Source: Chitinophagaceae bacterium
GTDB taxonomy: Bacteria; Bacteroidota; Bacteroidia; Chitinophagales; Chitinophagaceae
Assembly (NCBI GenBank): GCA_025934485.1
Contig: JAICXX010000032.1
Span: 1-43,443 of the forward strand
DNA length: 43,443 bases
Direction: 5' to 3'
The notes under the pieces were generated by a model. That model saw only the letters and a list, made by a program, of their open reading frames with translations, ran no database searches and was not told the DNA's origin. Shown piece by piece: positions 16,255 to 27,631 of this stretch; the first letter of the stretch is position 1; each line of letters opens with the position of its first letter. Position numbers and translations under genes: made by a program.

Positions 16255-17427
16255 TCAATATTCGATCGTCGCATCTCCGACGGTCAGCTGCAGCTTTTTG
16301 GCAGATGCCGCTTCTACCCTGCCGACCACCTGCGCCCCGATACCCAGCTCCTGACCTGCCTTGATCAACCCTTCGGCCGCTTCCGGTGCGGTGAAGACCT
16401 CCAGCCGGTGACCCATATTAAAGACCTGGTACATCTCACGGAGATCAGAACCCGAGGCCTGCCGGATCAGCTCAAAGATCACCGGCGCCTCGAACAAATG
16501 GTCTTTGACGACACGGAACGTTCCCGGCAGGTATTTCATGCACTTGGTCTGACCGCCGCCGCTGCAATGCACTAGTCCGTGGATGGCATCGAATTGTTCG
16601 GTGAGCAGCTGTTTTAGCAAAGGCGCATAGGTCCGCGTAGGACTCAATAACAAATGACCGATGTCGGTCATACGGCCATCGGGGACCTTCACCTCGTCCG
16701 TCATGCGGTGCGGACCAATATAAACCACCGCATCGTCGAGCGTAGTATCGAATGATTCGGAAAAACGCACCCCGTAGGATTTGTTCAGGATATCGTGCCG
16801 GGCGCTGGTGAGCCCATTGCTCCCGATGCCACTATTATAAGTCGATTCATAAACAGCCTGCCCGGAGCTTGCAAAACCCACGATGACATCGCCCGGCTTG
16901 ATCTTATCGTTGGTCACGAGCCGGTCCTTCGGCCAGCGTGCCGCCATCGTCCCATTCACCGCGATCGTCCGCACGACATCGCCAACGTCCGCCGTCTCGC
17001 CGCCCAGGTAACGGATGCCTACGCCATAGGTCTGCAGCTCGTCAAAGAATTCCTGGGTGCCGTTGATGATAGCGGACAGGACCTCGCCGGGAATGTTCTT
17101 CTTATTGCGGTCGATGGTAGACGAAAAAAGCAGGTTATCGTAGATGCCCACACAAAGCAGGTCGTCCAGGTTCATTGCAATGGCGTCGCGGGCGATCCCC
17201 CTCCAGACGCTGAGGTCACCCGTTTCCTTCCAGTACAGATAGGCCAGGATGCTCTTGGTCCCCGCACCGTCGGCATGCATGAGATTGACCCAGCCGGCAT
17301 CGCCACCCAGATAGTCGGGATAGATCTTGCAAAAAGCATTCGGAAACAACCCCTGATCCAGCTTTTCGGTGGCCTGGTGCACCTCCTCTTTCTGAGCGGA
17401 AACTCCGCGTTTGGCGTAGAGTGACAT
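16255..17427 (-). CDS. purM: Phosphoribosylformylglycinamidine cyclo-ligase (AIR synthase)
   Basis: A 390-residue purine-biosynthesis enzyme that uses ATP to close formylglycinamidine ribotide to aminoimidazole ribotide. Visible are the Gly-rich ATP and substrate segments VNLMHADGAGTKS, the metal-binding DAIAMNLDDLLCVG, RYLGGETADVGDVVRTIAVN and the C-terminal HCSGGGQTKCMKYL and VFNMGHRLEVF. It is some 40 residues longer than the E. coli enzyme, with divergent ends; I believe this form is normal in Bacteroidota. Promoter box TACCTTTG lies 7 nt before the ATG. Divergent from ribF. Confidence 0.92.
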   Translation of the reverse strand: MSLYAKRGVSAQKEEVHQATEKLDQGLFPNAFCKIYPDYLGGDAGWVNLMHADGAGTKSILAYLYWKETGDLSVWRGIARDAIAMNLDDLLCVGIYDNLLFSSTIDRNKKNIPGEVLSAIINGTQEFFDELQTYGVGIRYLGGETADVGDVVRTIAVNGTMAARWPKDRLVTNDKIKPGDVIVGFASSGQAVYESTYNSGIGSNGLTSARHDILNKSYGVRFSESFDTTLDDAVVYIGPHRMTDEVKVPDGRMTDIGHLLLSPTRTYAPLLKQLLTEQFDAIHGLVHCSGGGQTKCMKYLPGTFRVVKDHLFEAPVIFELIRQASGSDLREMYQVFNMGHRLEVFTAPEAAEGLIKAGQELGIGAQVVGRVEAASAKKLQLTVGDATIEY

Positions 17428-17434
17428 AGGACGG

Positions 17435-17442
17435 CAAAGGTA
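17435..17442 (-). promoter_or_regulatory. Promoter -7 box for purM
   Basis: The minus strand reads TACCTTTG, a perfect TAnnTTTG match, 7 nt upstream of the purM ATG at 17427. Transcription would start at or next to the ATG, giving a leaderless message. Confidence 0.55.
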
Positions 17443-17457
17443 AAGGATAATCCTTTA
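17441..17457. promoter_or_regulatory. Palindrome between the purM and ribF promoters
   Basis: TAAAGGAT-A-ATCCTTTA, a perfect dyad with 8-bp arms, lying exactly between the back-to-back -7 boxes (17435-17442 minus, 17456-17463 plus) and sharing their outer TA bases. A protein bound here would block both promoters. Confidence 0.5.
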
Positions 17458-17463
17458 GATTTG
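17456..17463 (+). promoter_or_regulatory. Promoter -7 box for ribF
   Basis: TAGATTTG, a perfect TAnnTTTG match, 48 nt upstream of the ribF ATG at 17512. It implies a leader of about 40 nt, unlike the leaderless purM across the palindrome. Confidence 0.5.
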
Positions 17464-17511
17464 CAGCGAAACACAAACAACCCTCTCGGGGGCCTAGTCG
17501 TTTATTCGCTC

Positions 17512-18510
17512 ATGCAGATCCACCATAACATCGACCAGCTGCCTGTTTTCCGTCGGGCAGTCGTCACGATCGGTACCTTCGACGGCGTTCACACCGGCCA
17601 CGCACGTATCCTCCATCAACTGCGGGAAGAAGCGGCCCGCGTAGACGGCGAGACCGTGATCATCACCTTCTTCCCCCACCCCCGGAAAGTTGTGCACGGC
17701 GGCGCCCAGGACCTCCGGCTGATCAATACGATGCAGGAAAAAATAGATCTGCTGTCCTGGCAAAAGATCGACCATCTCGTGATCGTCCCCTTTACGGAAG
17801 CTTTCTCGCAACTTACGGCGCAGGAATACATCGAGGCATTCTTACTCGCCAGATTCCATCCCCATACCGTGATCATCGGCTATGACCATCGTTTTGGAAA
17901 GGGCCGGCAAGGCGATTATCATCTCCTCGAGGAATACAGCGCCACCCGGGAGTTCGAGCTGCAGGAGATCCCCGTACAGCTGCTGCAGGAAATGTCGGTG
18001 AGCTCTACCCGCATCCGCGAGGCCATCCTTCGCGCCGATATCGCCACCGCCAATCAACTGCTGGGGTACCCCTTCTTTTTCTCCGGAACCGTTATAAAAG
18101 GCAACCAGCTCGGCAGGACCCTGGGCTATCCCACCGCCAACCTCGAGATCGGAAATCCCGAAAAGCTCACGCCTGCCGACGGCGTCTATGCCGTAGAGGC
18201 ACAGCTGCTGCCGGCCCAACCTGGTACAGGATCGGCACGAGCAGACGAGCCAAGCGGCGCAAAGAGTCTCTTCGACGGCCCCCGCCTCGGCGGCATGATG
18301 GGCATCGGCATCCGACCCACCATCAACGGCACCCACCGAACGATCGAAGTCAACCTCTTCGATTTCGACCAGGATATATACGAAAGGGAATTGCGCGTTT
18401 TCGTGAAAGCCTTTCTCCGGCCCGAACTCAAATTCAACGGCCTCGAAGAACTCAAAGCAGCCCTTGCCCGGGATAAAGTGGATTCACTGGCGGCCTTGGC
18501 CACCCGATAA
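17512..18510 (+). CDS. ribF: Bifunctional riboflavin kinase / FAD synthetase
   Basis: A 332-residue enzyme making FMN and then FAD from riboflavin and ATP. The N-terminal adenylyltransferase domain has TIGTFDGVHTGHARIL (19-34), FFPHPRKV, IIGYDHRFGKGRQGD and the SSTRIREAI motif. The C-terminal kinase domain has GTVIKGNQLGRTLGYPTANL. Between VYAVEAQ and GMMGIGIRPTING there is a Pro/Gly/Ala-rich stretch of about 30 residues (QPGTGSARADEPSGAKS) that looks like a loop insertion. The ATG at 17512 (MQIHHNIDQLP) fits the family. It is convergent with holA. Confidence 0.94.
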   Translation: MQIHHNIDQLPVFRRAVVTIGTFDGVHTGHARILHQLREEAARVDGETVIITFFPHPRKVVHGGAQDLRLINTMQEKIDLLSWQKIDHLVIVPFTEAFSQLTAQEYIEAFLLARFHPHTVIIGYDHRFGKGRQGDYHLLEEYSATREFELQEIPVQLLQEMSVSSTRIREAILRADIATANQLLGYPFFFSGTVIKGNQLGRTLGYPTANLEIGNPEKLTPADGVYAVEAQLLPAQPGTGSARADEPSGAKSLFDGPRLGGMMGIGIRPTINGTHRTIEVNLFDFDQDIYERELRVFVKAFLRPELKFNGLEELKAALARDKVDSLAALATR

Positions 18511-18553
18511 GGCAGCGTCACCGCGAGCCAACAATATGAACCGGCGTCGCCGC

Positions 18554-18572
18554 GAGCCGCCGGCCGCGGCTC
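18554..18572. terminator. GC-rich hairpin between convergent ribF and holA
   Basis: GAGCCGC-cggcc-GCGGCTC, a perfect 7-bp stem overlapping the holA stop codon. There is no U-run, so termination is plausible but weakly supported. The preceding 18513-18558 segment contains the near-direct repeat GCGTC(A/G)CCGCGAGCC twice. Confidence 0.35.
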
Positions 18573-19575
18573 AGCCCATGATCTTCACCACAAGCTCCTT
18601 CAATAAAGAAGCATCCCCGGTGCCGGCACTACCCACCCCTACACTCTTGAGGTTATAGGTGTGAAGCAACAATAGGCCTTGTTCTATACCTTCGTAATTG
18701 TAATTACGAATAGCCGCCAGATAGTCCTTGGCAAAAAAAGGATTGACGCCAATGGCTGCGGCCACGCCCTTTTCGTCGCGGGCGGGCTGACCGAAGATCA
18801 TATAGACCTTGCTGAAGAAATTATAGATGGAGGGTAGGATCAGCTGGATAGGCCCCGCCTTCGGGTTTCCCTCAAAATACTGAATGATCCGAATCGCCTT
18901 TACCTTGTCCTTCTTCGCAAACGCATCCTGCAGCTCGAAAACATTGTACTCCTTGCTCACACCCACATACTTCTCGATATCGTCTTCGGTGATGCTAATC
19001 GTTCGATCACCGCCGAGGTTGACCAGCAGCTTGTCAATTTCATTATTTATCCTACTCAAGTCGTTCCCGACATGATCTACAAGCAGAAATAATGCCTTCT
19101 GCGTGATCTCATACCCCTTGCTGCGGATAAGCTCGCTGGTCCAGTCCGGCAGCTGGTTATCATAAAGCTTCTTCGTCGTATAGAGCTCGGCCTTTTCCTT
19201 TAGCAGCTTCGCCAGCTTGCTGCGGCCATCGACCTTCTTCTCTTTATAGGCGACAATAAACACCGTAGATGACAAAGGCTTGTCGATATAAGCTTCCAGC
19301 TTGTCGATATCCTTCATCTGCTGTGCTTCTTTGAGGAGCACGACCTGCCGTTCGGCAAACATGGGATAGCGCCTGCACGCATTGATCACCGCCGGCCAGT
19401 CCGCATCCTTTCCATAAAAGACCGTTAAGTTAAAACCGGCCTCGGCCTCCGAAAGAATATTGCGTTCGGCATAGTTAACCAATACATCGATATAGTATTC
19501 CTCCTCACCCTCAAGCCAGTATACGGGTTTGAATTTTCCTTTCTTCCAGTCGCCGAGTATCTTGTCTACAGCCAT
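18571..19575 (-). CDS. holA: DNA polymerase III subunit delta
   Basis: A 334-residue clamp-loader subunit that opens the sliding clamp in the replisome. The fold is that of an AAA+-like protein lacking a working P-loop, as usual for delta. Family segments include PVYWLEGEEEYYIDVLVN (about 18-35), VVLLKEAQQMKDIDKLEAYI, VFIVAYKEKKVDGRSKLAK, the EITEDDIEKYVG-type segment ITEDDIEKYVGVSKEYNVFE and ELQDAFAKKDKVKAIRII. The length fits. It is divergent from the coiled-coil gene with a 176-base gap, and convergent with ribF. Confidence 0.9.
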   Translation of the reverse strand: MAVDKILGDWKKGKFKPVYWLEGEEEYYIDVLVNYAERNILSEAEAGFNLTVFYGKDADWPAVINACRRYPMFAERQVVLLKEAQQMKDIDKLEAYIDKPLSSTVFIVAYKEKKVDGRSKLAKLLKEKAELYTTKKLYDNQLPDWTSELIRSKGYEITQKALFLLVDHVGNDLSRINNEIDKLLVNLGGDRTISITEDDIEKYVGVSKEYNVFELQDAFAKKDKVKAIRIIQYFEGNPKAGPIQLILPSIYNFFSKVYMIFGQPARDEKGVAAAIGVNPFFAKDYLAAIRNYNYEGIEQGLLLLHTYNLKSVGVGSAGTGDASLLKELVVKIMG

Positions 19576-19751
19576 TTACAACACTTTTATTGGCGCAATA
19601 TTACATAAATCTTTAGGAATCAGGGGTGGAACACAATAAAATTGAGTTTGGCATGGTTTTAGAATAACACCGCATGAAACCCGTGAAACTTAGGATCACG
19701 GCGGTACGGATCGAATAACACATTCTTAACTTTTGAAAAAAGCAATAAGCT

Positions 19752-20732
19752 ATGAGTACGACAACCAACTATCCCTCAGCTACGCCTCAAAATCAACCTC
19801 CGAAGAAAGACTACAAGAATTTAGTCATCGGTCTGCTGGCCGCCGGTTTCCTCGGAACATGGGGGTACCTGCTGTGGAACAACAACAAGCAAGAACAGGT
19901 TCAAACCCAGCAACAATCCCAGATCTCTAAGGTCACAGACGAAAAAGGACAATTGCAGAAGAACTTTGACGACGCACTCGTACGCCTGGATTCCCTCACC
20001 GGAACCAACAATAAGCTGACCGCTTCCGTCAACGAAAAGGACGGTCAGGTAGCTAACCTCAAAAAGCAGATCCGCGGCCTGCTCAGCAAGAACAAACTCA
20101 CCAAGGCCGAAGAAGAAAAAGCACAAAGCCTCATCAAGGAACTCAACGACAAGGTAAGCGGCCTGGAACAGCAGGTAGCGCAGCTCACCTCGGACAACCA
20201 GCAGCTGACCGCCGACAAGCAACAGCTGACCCAGGACAAGGACAAGCTGACCAACGACCTGACAACCAGCACTACGCAGAACCAGGCGCTGTCCAAGCAG
20301 GTAGACATCGCTTCTACGCTGAATGCTTCCAACATCACCATCACGCCGATGCACGAAAAGAAGGACGGCCAGGACAAAGAAACGACTACCGCCCGTCGTG
20401 TTAACAAGCTCATCATCGGTTTCGATGTGTCTAACCGTATCGCGCAAAGCGGTCCCGCCGATGTATACGTTTGCATCACCGGTCCCGATGGCAAGCCCAT
20501 CTCCGTACCGGCGCTGGGTAGCGGCACCTTCACTACCCGCGACGATGGCGACAAGATCTACACCGCAAAGGTTCCCGTCGACTTCGAAGCCGGCAAGGTA
20601 AAATCCGTACAGTTCGCCTGGAAACAAAACAGCGAATTCGTAAAGGGTAACTACAAGATCGAGATCTACCACAATGGTTTCAAGATCGGCGAAGGCACCC
20701 GCGAACTCAAGAAAGGCGGCATCTTCGGCTAG
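19752..20732 (+). CDS. Membrane-anchored coiled-coil protein of unknown function
   Basis: 326 residues in three parts. A short Pro/Gln-rich N-terminus is followed by one membrane segment (LVIGLLAAGFLGTWGYLLW, about 24-42). A long Gln/Lys/Asp-rich coiled coil follows (about 45-190) with short repeats such as QQLTADKQQLTQDKDKLT. The C-terminal beta-rich domain (about 195-326) contains VNKLIIGFDVSNRIAQSGPA and VYVCITGPDGKPISVPA. The layout suggests an inner-membrane protein with a periplasmic stalk and a head domain. I do not recognise a named family. A strong terminator follows at 20778-20805. The 19576-19751 gap holds no exact promoter consensus. Confidence 0.8.
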   Translation: MSTTTNYPSATPQNQPPKKDYKNLVIGLLAAGFLGTWGYLLWNNNKQEQVQTQQQSQISKVTDEKGQLQKNFDDALVRLDSLTGTNNKLTASVNEKDGQVANLKKQIRGLLSKNKLTKAEEEKAQSLIKELNDKVSGLEQQVAQLTSDNQQLTADKQQLTQDKDKLTNDLTTSTTQNQALSKQVDIASTLNASNITITPMHEKKDGQDKETTTARRVNKLIIGFDVSNRIAQSGPADVYVCITGPDGKPISVPALGSGTFTTRDDGDKIYTAKVPVDFEAGKVKSVQFAWKQNSEFVKGNYKIEIYHNGFKIGEGTRELKKGGIFG

Positions 20733-20777
20733 GAGCGGTCGGAGACCGTTCGCCCGAAGGGCAATCATAAGATACTC

Positions 20778-20805
20778 GAAAGCCAGGAAGCATTTCCTGG
20801 CTTTC
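20778..20805 (+). terminator. Terminator after the coiled-coil gene
   Basis: GAAAGCCAGGAA-gcat-TTCCTGGCTTTC, a perfect 12-bp stem with a 4-base loop and A/T at its foot, 46 bases after the stop at 20732. It also faces the end of the large minus-strand gene at 20866, so it may serve both. Confidence 0.75.
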
Positions 20806-20865
20806 GCTATTAAAGACCGGCCGATCCGGACGAAGCCCCATCCCAAGTGGGGCCGGCCGCGCCCC

Positions 20866-23800
20866 TTATAACAGCGCCCTCAACGCGGCGCGCCCCGTAT
20901 GCACGATCCCCGTTTCCCCTGCCTTCCGCCCTTCATACTGAAGGCTCAGCTCGAGGCTGCTCCCCAGCTTCTTCGTAAAATCCAGATTCCACAGGTAGTT
21001 CTTCCCCGGCAACAACCCCTCCAGGATCGTATAACTCACCGGGCTGGTGGTACTCGCTTCACCCGACTTACCCGCCGTATAGTAGATCGCGTTCAAGGTA
21101 AATTTCCCCTGGATCGAGGTGCTCTGCAGGATATTGTACTTGAAATCGGAGCTAAAGGCATTCGAGGTATAATGCTGCCCACCCCAAAGGATCGAGTTCT
21201 GCTTATTCGTCAGCTTGAAATCCATGCCGATCCGGAAGTTGGATCCTTTCGTGTAGGTTATCCCCGGGTTGATGGCGAATTGACTCAGGTGGTAGTTGCT
21301 GCTGTCGAAATTCGAGCTCGAGTTGTTGAGCTGGTTAGTCCCCTTTCTAAAGATACCCGTAAGGGCAATGGCCTTGTTGAGATTGAGCCGCGCCCGTAAC
21401 GACCACTCATCGGTCTGATGCGTTTCATAGCCATAGGTCAGCAGGCTCTTCCCGCCGTTCTGCGTGTTGCTGATGTCGAGGCCCCAGTGCGGATCGGTAC
21501 GGTTGACGGACAGGGTATTGACCAGGATCATGTTGCGGGTGATCAGCACCGAGTCGTTCAACGGCGCCTTGAACGGGTCGTATTCGACCAGACCCATTGC
21601 CTGCTGTTTCTGGGTAAGCTGAAGCGAGCTCTGGTACATCAATCTGCCGAGAAAACGCGTCATCACCTTGCTTTTGGGTGTCACCAGCGCCTTGGGGTTC
21701 AGCGAGAGGCTATAGTTGAAGGTATTGTAGTTCGCCTTGACGTACTGGTTGGTAGGCGTATAGACGCGGATATATTGCGCCTGGTCCTGGAACTGCGCCG
21801 GCACAAACTCGCCTAACTGCTGGATACCGTCCTTGTTGAAATCGATCCAGGTATATTGCCCCGTACCCGCCGGTACCTGCAGATAGGTATAGCCCAGCTT
21901 TTGCTGCTGACCGCTGCCCACTTCATACAACAGATTCCCGCGCAATGCACCCTTCCAGACATTGACGATATACTCCACCCGGGCCAGAAGGGTCTTGTCA
22001 CCCCGCTGCGCCGCGGCCGTGCTGTCGATGGTCTTGGCGGCCAGGGTACTATCGGCGATCGTCATCTCCCGGTACGTGGCGTTGATATGGAATTGCTGAT
22101 GCGGGCTCTTCACGAGGTCGGCGAAGACATTGAAGGTCTGGCTGCGATCACCCACATCCAGACCGCCGGCATTGGGATAGCTGTTCACCCGCGTCTTGTA
22201 AATCATCCCCCATTTGTTCTTGCTATTCTCCGGCGATTTCAGATATACCTCCCAGGTATGAAAGGCATAGCTTGTAGCGACCAAAGTGTCGGCCGATTCG
22301 TCTTTGTTCTGATTTTGTTCCAGCGCATAGCCCGCGCCGATCACGTAGTTCTTTAGAAAGGACAGCTTCCGCGAGACATCGAACGACGGCCGGAAATAAT
22401 AGCCATTGAACCGATGGCTGCTATCATAGGTCGTCAGGCTCACCTGGTCCTGGATCTTCCAGCCCAGGAAACTCTCCCGGTTCGTGAAATTGTGCTGCGT
22501 CCCCGTAAACCCATCCCCGCGTTCGTACCGGGCGATCTCATACCGCACCGAATTCAGCTTTTTATCGCTCAGCTGCATGCTCGCATGGTAGATCTTTTCG
22601 GTGGCGGGATGGACCGCCAGCGAAAGCCCCCAGTCCCTGGTAAACTCCGGCGTACGCAAGACCTCCAGCGGCTGAAAGTCTTTGTTGACGTATTCAAAAC
22701 CGGCGGTTGTCGTGAGCAGCAACCCCTTCGACGGCGCCAGCATCTTGATATTCTTGATGCTGAATTTAGCCGCGGAGCCGTCGTCATCCTTCTTCCCTTT
22801 GGTCGATAGCGTATTGACATCATAGTGACTTCGGGCGACCTCGGCACTCATGGTGGTATGCTTATCGACCGTATAATCCGCTCCCAGACTCACCACCTGC
22901 TGCGTTTTGGGCGTCACCAGGAACTGCGCCGCCTCGAAGGAGCCCTGCGGCACCCCGTTCACCGGCGCAATCCAATCGTATACCGCTCCATTGATCCCAT
23001 TCGGGTCGGAGATATAGTTGCCATACCCCTGGCCCACATTCGAGAACGAAAGGCTGTAAAGCGTCTGCGTCGCATCCGTCGAGAAGACATACACCGAATC
23101 CTGCACCACCACCCCGGCGGCATTCTTATACGAGGTGTCGATCTTCTTATACAACACCGTCCCCGTAGAAAACGTATCGACATTGGCCACCGGGTAATAG
23201 GCGTGCTGGATGCTGTCGCCCAGCCCCCCCAGGAATTTGGTTTCCTCCGGCGTCAGGGTCTGGTTGATCGGGCTGTTCCGGGCATCGCTGTTGCTGAACA
23301 TACCCAACCGTACTTTCAGCTTGTTGCTGACATTTACTTCATCGAACAAATACAGGTTCACGTTGAGATAGTTGCGATCGGCATACTCGAATTCTACCTG
23401 AATACGCGCATCCTGGCTGATCAGGCGGTTGGGGGTAAACGTTATCTCGGCGGTATTGTAATTGATCGTATAGTCCGCGTCCTCACCCCGCTGCATGAGC
23501 TGGCCGTCGATATAGACCTTTTCCGAGCCGGCAAGCACGATGAAGTAGAGTTCGTTGTTATTTCCTTGTAACAGATAAGGGCCCTGGTTGCCCTCCTGTC
23601 CCTGGAAGATATTACGGGCGAACTTTCCCTTGGCGATGGCCGCGCTCACGAGGGTCCGGTTCGTGGTATGCGGCGAGAGCTGTTCCGTAGTCTCGAAGCT
23701 GGCGCCCTGAAGGCGTTTGTTGAAGTTCAGGAAATACAGCTCATTTTGCCTGAGATCGATGTCGCCCATGGTCAACGCCCAGTTCTTTTTTCGGAACTGC

Positions 23801-25062
23801 AAAAAGACCTTGTCGAACTGATTAAGATCGGCGGTAGTGCCATCCGGCTGGATAGGGATGTTGTTGTCGGTGATGGCAGCCGAGATCTCGATGCTGTCCG
23901 CCAGATAGCCGCTGATCTGCAGGTTTAGATTGGAGGTCACCACTGCATCCTGGCTATTGCCAAAACTGATGCTGCGGCCGAAACTACCATTATAGGTGAT
24001 ATTGCCGAAATTGAAGAAATCATCGGTAGTAGAGCCGCCCTCCTTGTCCTTGTCGTAAGGCCTCACCAGGAAATTGCCGATGACGCTGTCGTAGTTGAAG
24101 CGTTTGGCGACGGCATTCAGCCGGTACGGAAAATCCCGGTAGGTGACCAGCACGCTGTCCTTACCGGGTGGTGGATATTTCCATTCCAGGCTTCCGTTGA
24201 CCCAGTCCAGCACATAGGCGCTGTCGGGGACATCTTTGACCAAAAAGGCATTGGGAAGTACGCTGAGCGAGTCGAAGGGGATGCGCCCCCGTCTCACGGG
24301 GATGTATTTCTCATGCAGATTGGATAAGGTGGGCAGCTTCGGGACGCCGGGGCGTCGTGCCGGTGGCGGTCCGCCGCGATTCTGTGCCGCGGGAGCGGCC
24401 CCGCTTACCCCGCCGACGGCACCCATGGTGGGCGAATAACCCGGGCTCATCGACTGGTGCTGCTGCAGATTACCGGGCAGCCCAATTGTCGCCGTTGCGG
24501 CCGTTTGCTGGTTGCCAGCGGCATTGAGCAGGGCATCGAGCTTCATCTTCACGCTGTCCACCGATCCCGTAGGGCTGGCATTCAGCGAATCGAGCTGCCG
24601 TAACATCGTCGATGCGCTCAGCAGCGTGTCCGCCTTTACCGCACGCAAGGAGTCTGCGCGGTGTAAGGAATCGCCATGGGCCCTCAGCACCCCGCTTTTG
24701 GCGAATAAGCTGTCCGCGAACTGCAACGCCGTGTTACCCGCAATGATCTGCATGATATCCGGCCTTACCCCGCCGGTGGTATCGGTCCCCTTTTTCTTGA
24801 GAGAATCGCCCAGATGGTGCAGACTGTCGGCTTCCCGGTGTAGGGAATCAGCCATATGGATCAGGCTGTCCGCGGGCGTCAAATGAAGGGTGTCGCCACG
24901 CGTCAAATGTATCGTGTCGGCCGGCGCCCGTTTCGCGCTGTCCGCGGGCTTTTGTCGTGTAAGGCTGTCCCGCCTTAGTGTATCCACCTGCTGCTGCGCC
25001 TGCGAGGCCAGGCACGCTACCCCAGCAAACAGAACCAGTATAAGCAGCCTCTTGATCAACAA
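20866..25062 (-). CDS. Very large outer-membrane beta-barrel protein with SprA-like modules
   Basis: A 1398-residue exported protein. The signal peptide (IKRLLILVLFAGVACLASQA) is followed by a low-complexity region (about 24-100) of DSL/DTL repeats such as ADSLHREADSLHHLGDSL, then a Pro-rich linker (GGPPPARRPGVPKLP). A module of the type VYIDGQLMQRGEDADYTINY (about 530-570) matches one seen in SprA and other big Bacteroidota surface proteins. The C-terminal two thirds is alternating beta strands with many Asn/Tyr turns, as in a large barrel. It is much shorter than SprA (over 2000 residues), so I do not call it that. No ATG start is available: the frame begins at TTG (25062, or 25065), about 10 bases after AGGAG. 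Confidence 0.8.
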   Translation of the reverse strand: MLIKRLLILVLFAGVACLASQAQQQVDTLRRDSLTRQKPADSAKRAPADTIHLTRGDTLHLTPADSLIHMADSLHREADSLHHLGDSLKKKGTDTTGGVRPDIMQIIAGNTALQFADSLFAKSGVLRAHGDSLHRADSLRAVKADTLLSASTMLRQLDSLNASPTGSVDSVKMKLDALLNAAGNQQTAATATIGLPGNLQQHQSMSPGYSPTMGAVGGVSGAAPAAQNRGGPPPARRPGVPKLPTLSNLHEKYIPVRRGRIPFDSLSVLPNAFLVKDVPDSAYVLDWVNGSLEWKYPPPGKDSVLVTYRDFPYRLNAVAKRFNYDSVIGNFLVRPYDKDKEGGSTTDDFFNFGNITYNGSFGRSISFGNSQDAVVTSNLNLQISGYLADSIEISAAITDNNIPIQPDGTTADLNQFDKVFLQFRKKNWALTMGDIDLRQNELYFLNFNKRLQGASFETTEQLSPHTTNRTLVSAAIAKGKFARNIFQGQEGNQGPYLLQGNNNELYFIVLAGSEKVYIDGQLMQRGEDADYTINYNTAEITFTPNRLISQDARIQVEFEYADRNYLNVNLYLFDEVNVSNKLKVRLGMFSNSDARNSPINQTLTPEETKFLGGLGDSIQHAYYPVANVDTFSTGTVLYKKIDTSYKNAAGVVVQDSVYVFSTDATQTLYSLSFSNVGQGYGNYISDPNGINGAVYDWIAPVNGVPQGSFEAAQFLVTPKTQQVVSLGADYTVDKHTTMSAEVARSHYDVNTLSTKGKKDDDGSAAKFSIKNIKMLAPSKGLLLTTTAGFEYVNKDFQPLEVLRTPEFTRDWGLSLAVHPATEKIYHASMQLSDKKLNSVRYEIARYERGDGFTGTQHNFTNRESFLGWKIQDQVSLTTYDSSHRFNGYYFRPSFDVSRKLSFLKNYVIGAGYALEQNQNKDESADTLVATSYAFHTWEVYLKSPENSKNKWGMIYKTRVNSYPNAGGLDVGDRSQTFNVFADLVKSPHQQFHINATYREMTIADSTLAAKTIDSTAAAQRGDKTLLARVEYIVNVWKGALRGNLLYEVGSGQQQKLGYTYLQVPAGTGQYTWIDFNKDGIQQLGEFVPAQFQDQAQYIRVYTPTNQYVKANYNTFNYSLSLNPKALVTPKSKVMTRFLGRLMYQSSLQLTQKQQAMGLVEYDPFKAPLNDSVLITRNMILVNTLSVNRTDPHWGLDISNTQNGGKSLLTYGYETHQTDEWSLRARLNLNKAIALTGIFRKGTNQLNNSSSNFDSSNYHLSQFAINPGITYTKGSNFRIGMDFKLTNKQNSILWGGQHYTSNAFSSDFKYNILQSTSIQGKFTLNAIYYTAGKSGEASTTSPVSYTILEGLLPGKNYLWNLDFTKKLGSSLELSLQYEGRKAGETGIVHTGRAALRALL

Positions 25063-25121
25063 CAGTGGGTTTCTCCTAAAATGCTGAAATTTTGGATTTA
25101 TTGTATCAAATAAGACAAAAC

Positions 25122-25142
25122 CGGCCGGGTTTCACCCGGCCG
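25122..25142 (-). terminator. Terminator after the ABC-F gene
   Basis: CGGCCGGGT-ttc-ACCCGGCCG on the plus strand, a perfect 9-bp stem. Read on the minus strand it is followed by TTTTGTCTTAT, a typical terminator tail for the gene ending at 25151. Confidence 0.8.
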
Positions 25143-25150
25143 CCCAAAAT

Positions 25151-27617
<2,467 letters not shown>

Positions 27618-27631
27618 AGTTGAATATACGC

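Noticed and set aside
19649..19663. Sigma-54-like TGGCATGGTTTTAGA upstream of the coiled-coil gene
   Set aside because: The -24 GG is present, but the -12 position has GA in place of the essential GC.
20866..25062. Naming the giant outer-membrane protein SprA
   Set aside because: It is about 1000 residues too short and shares, by eye, only one repeated module type.
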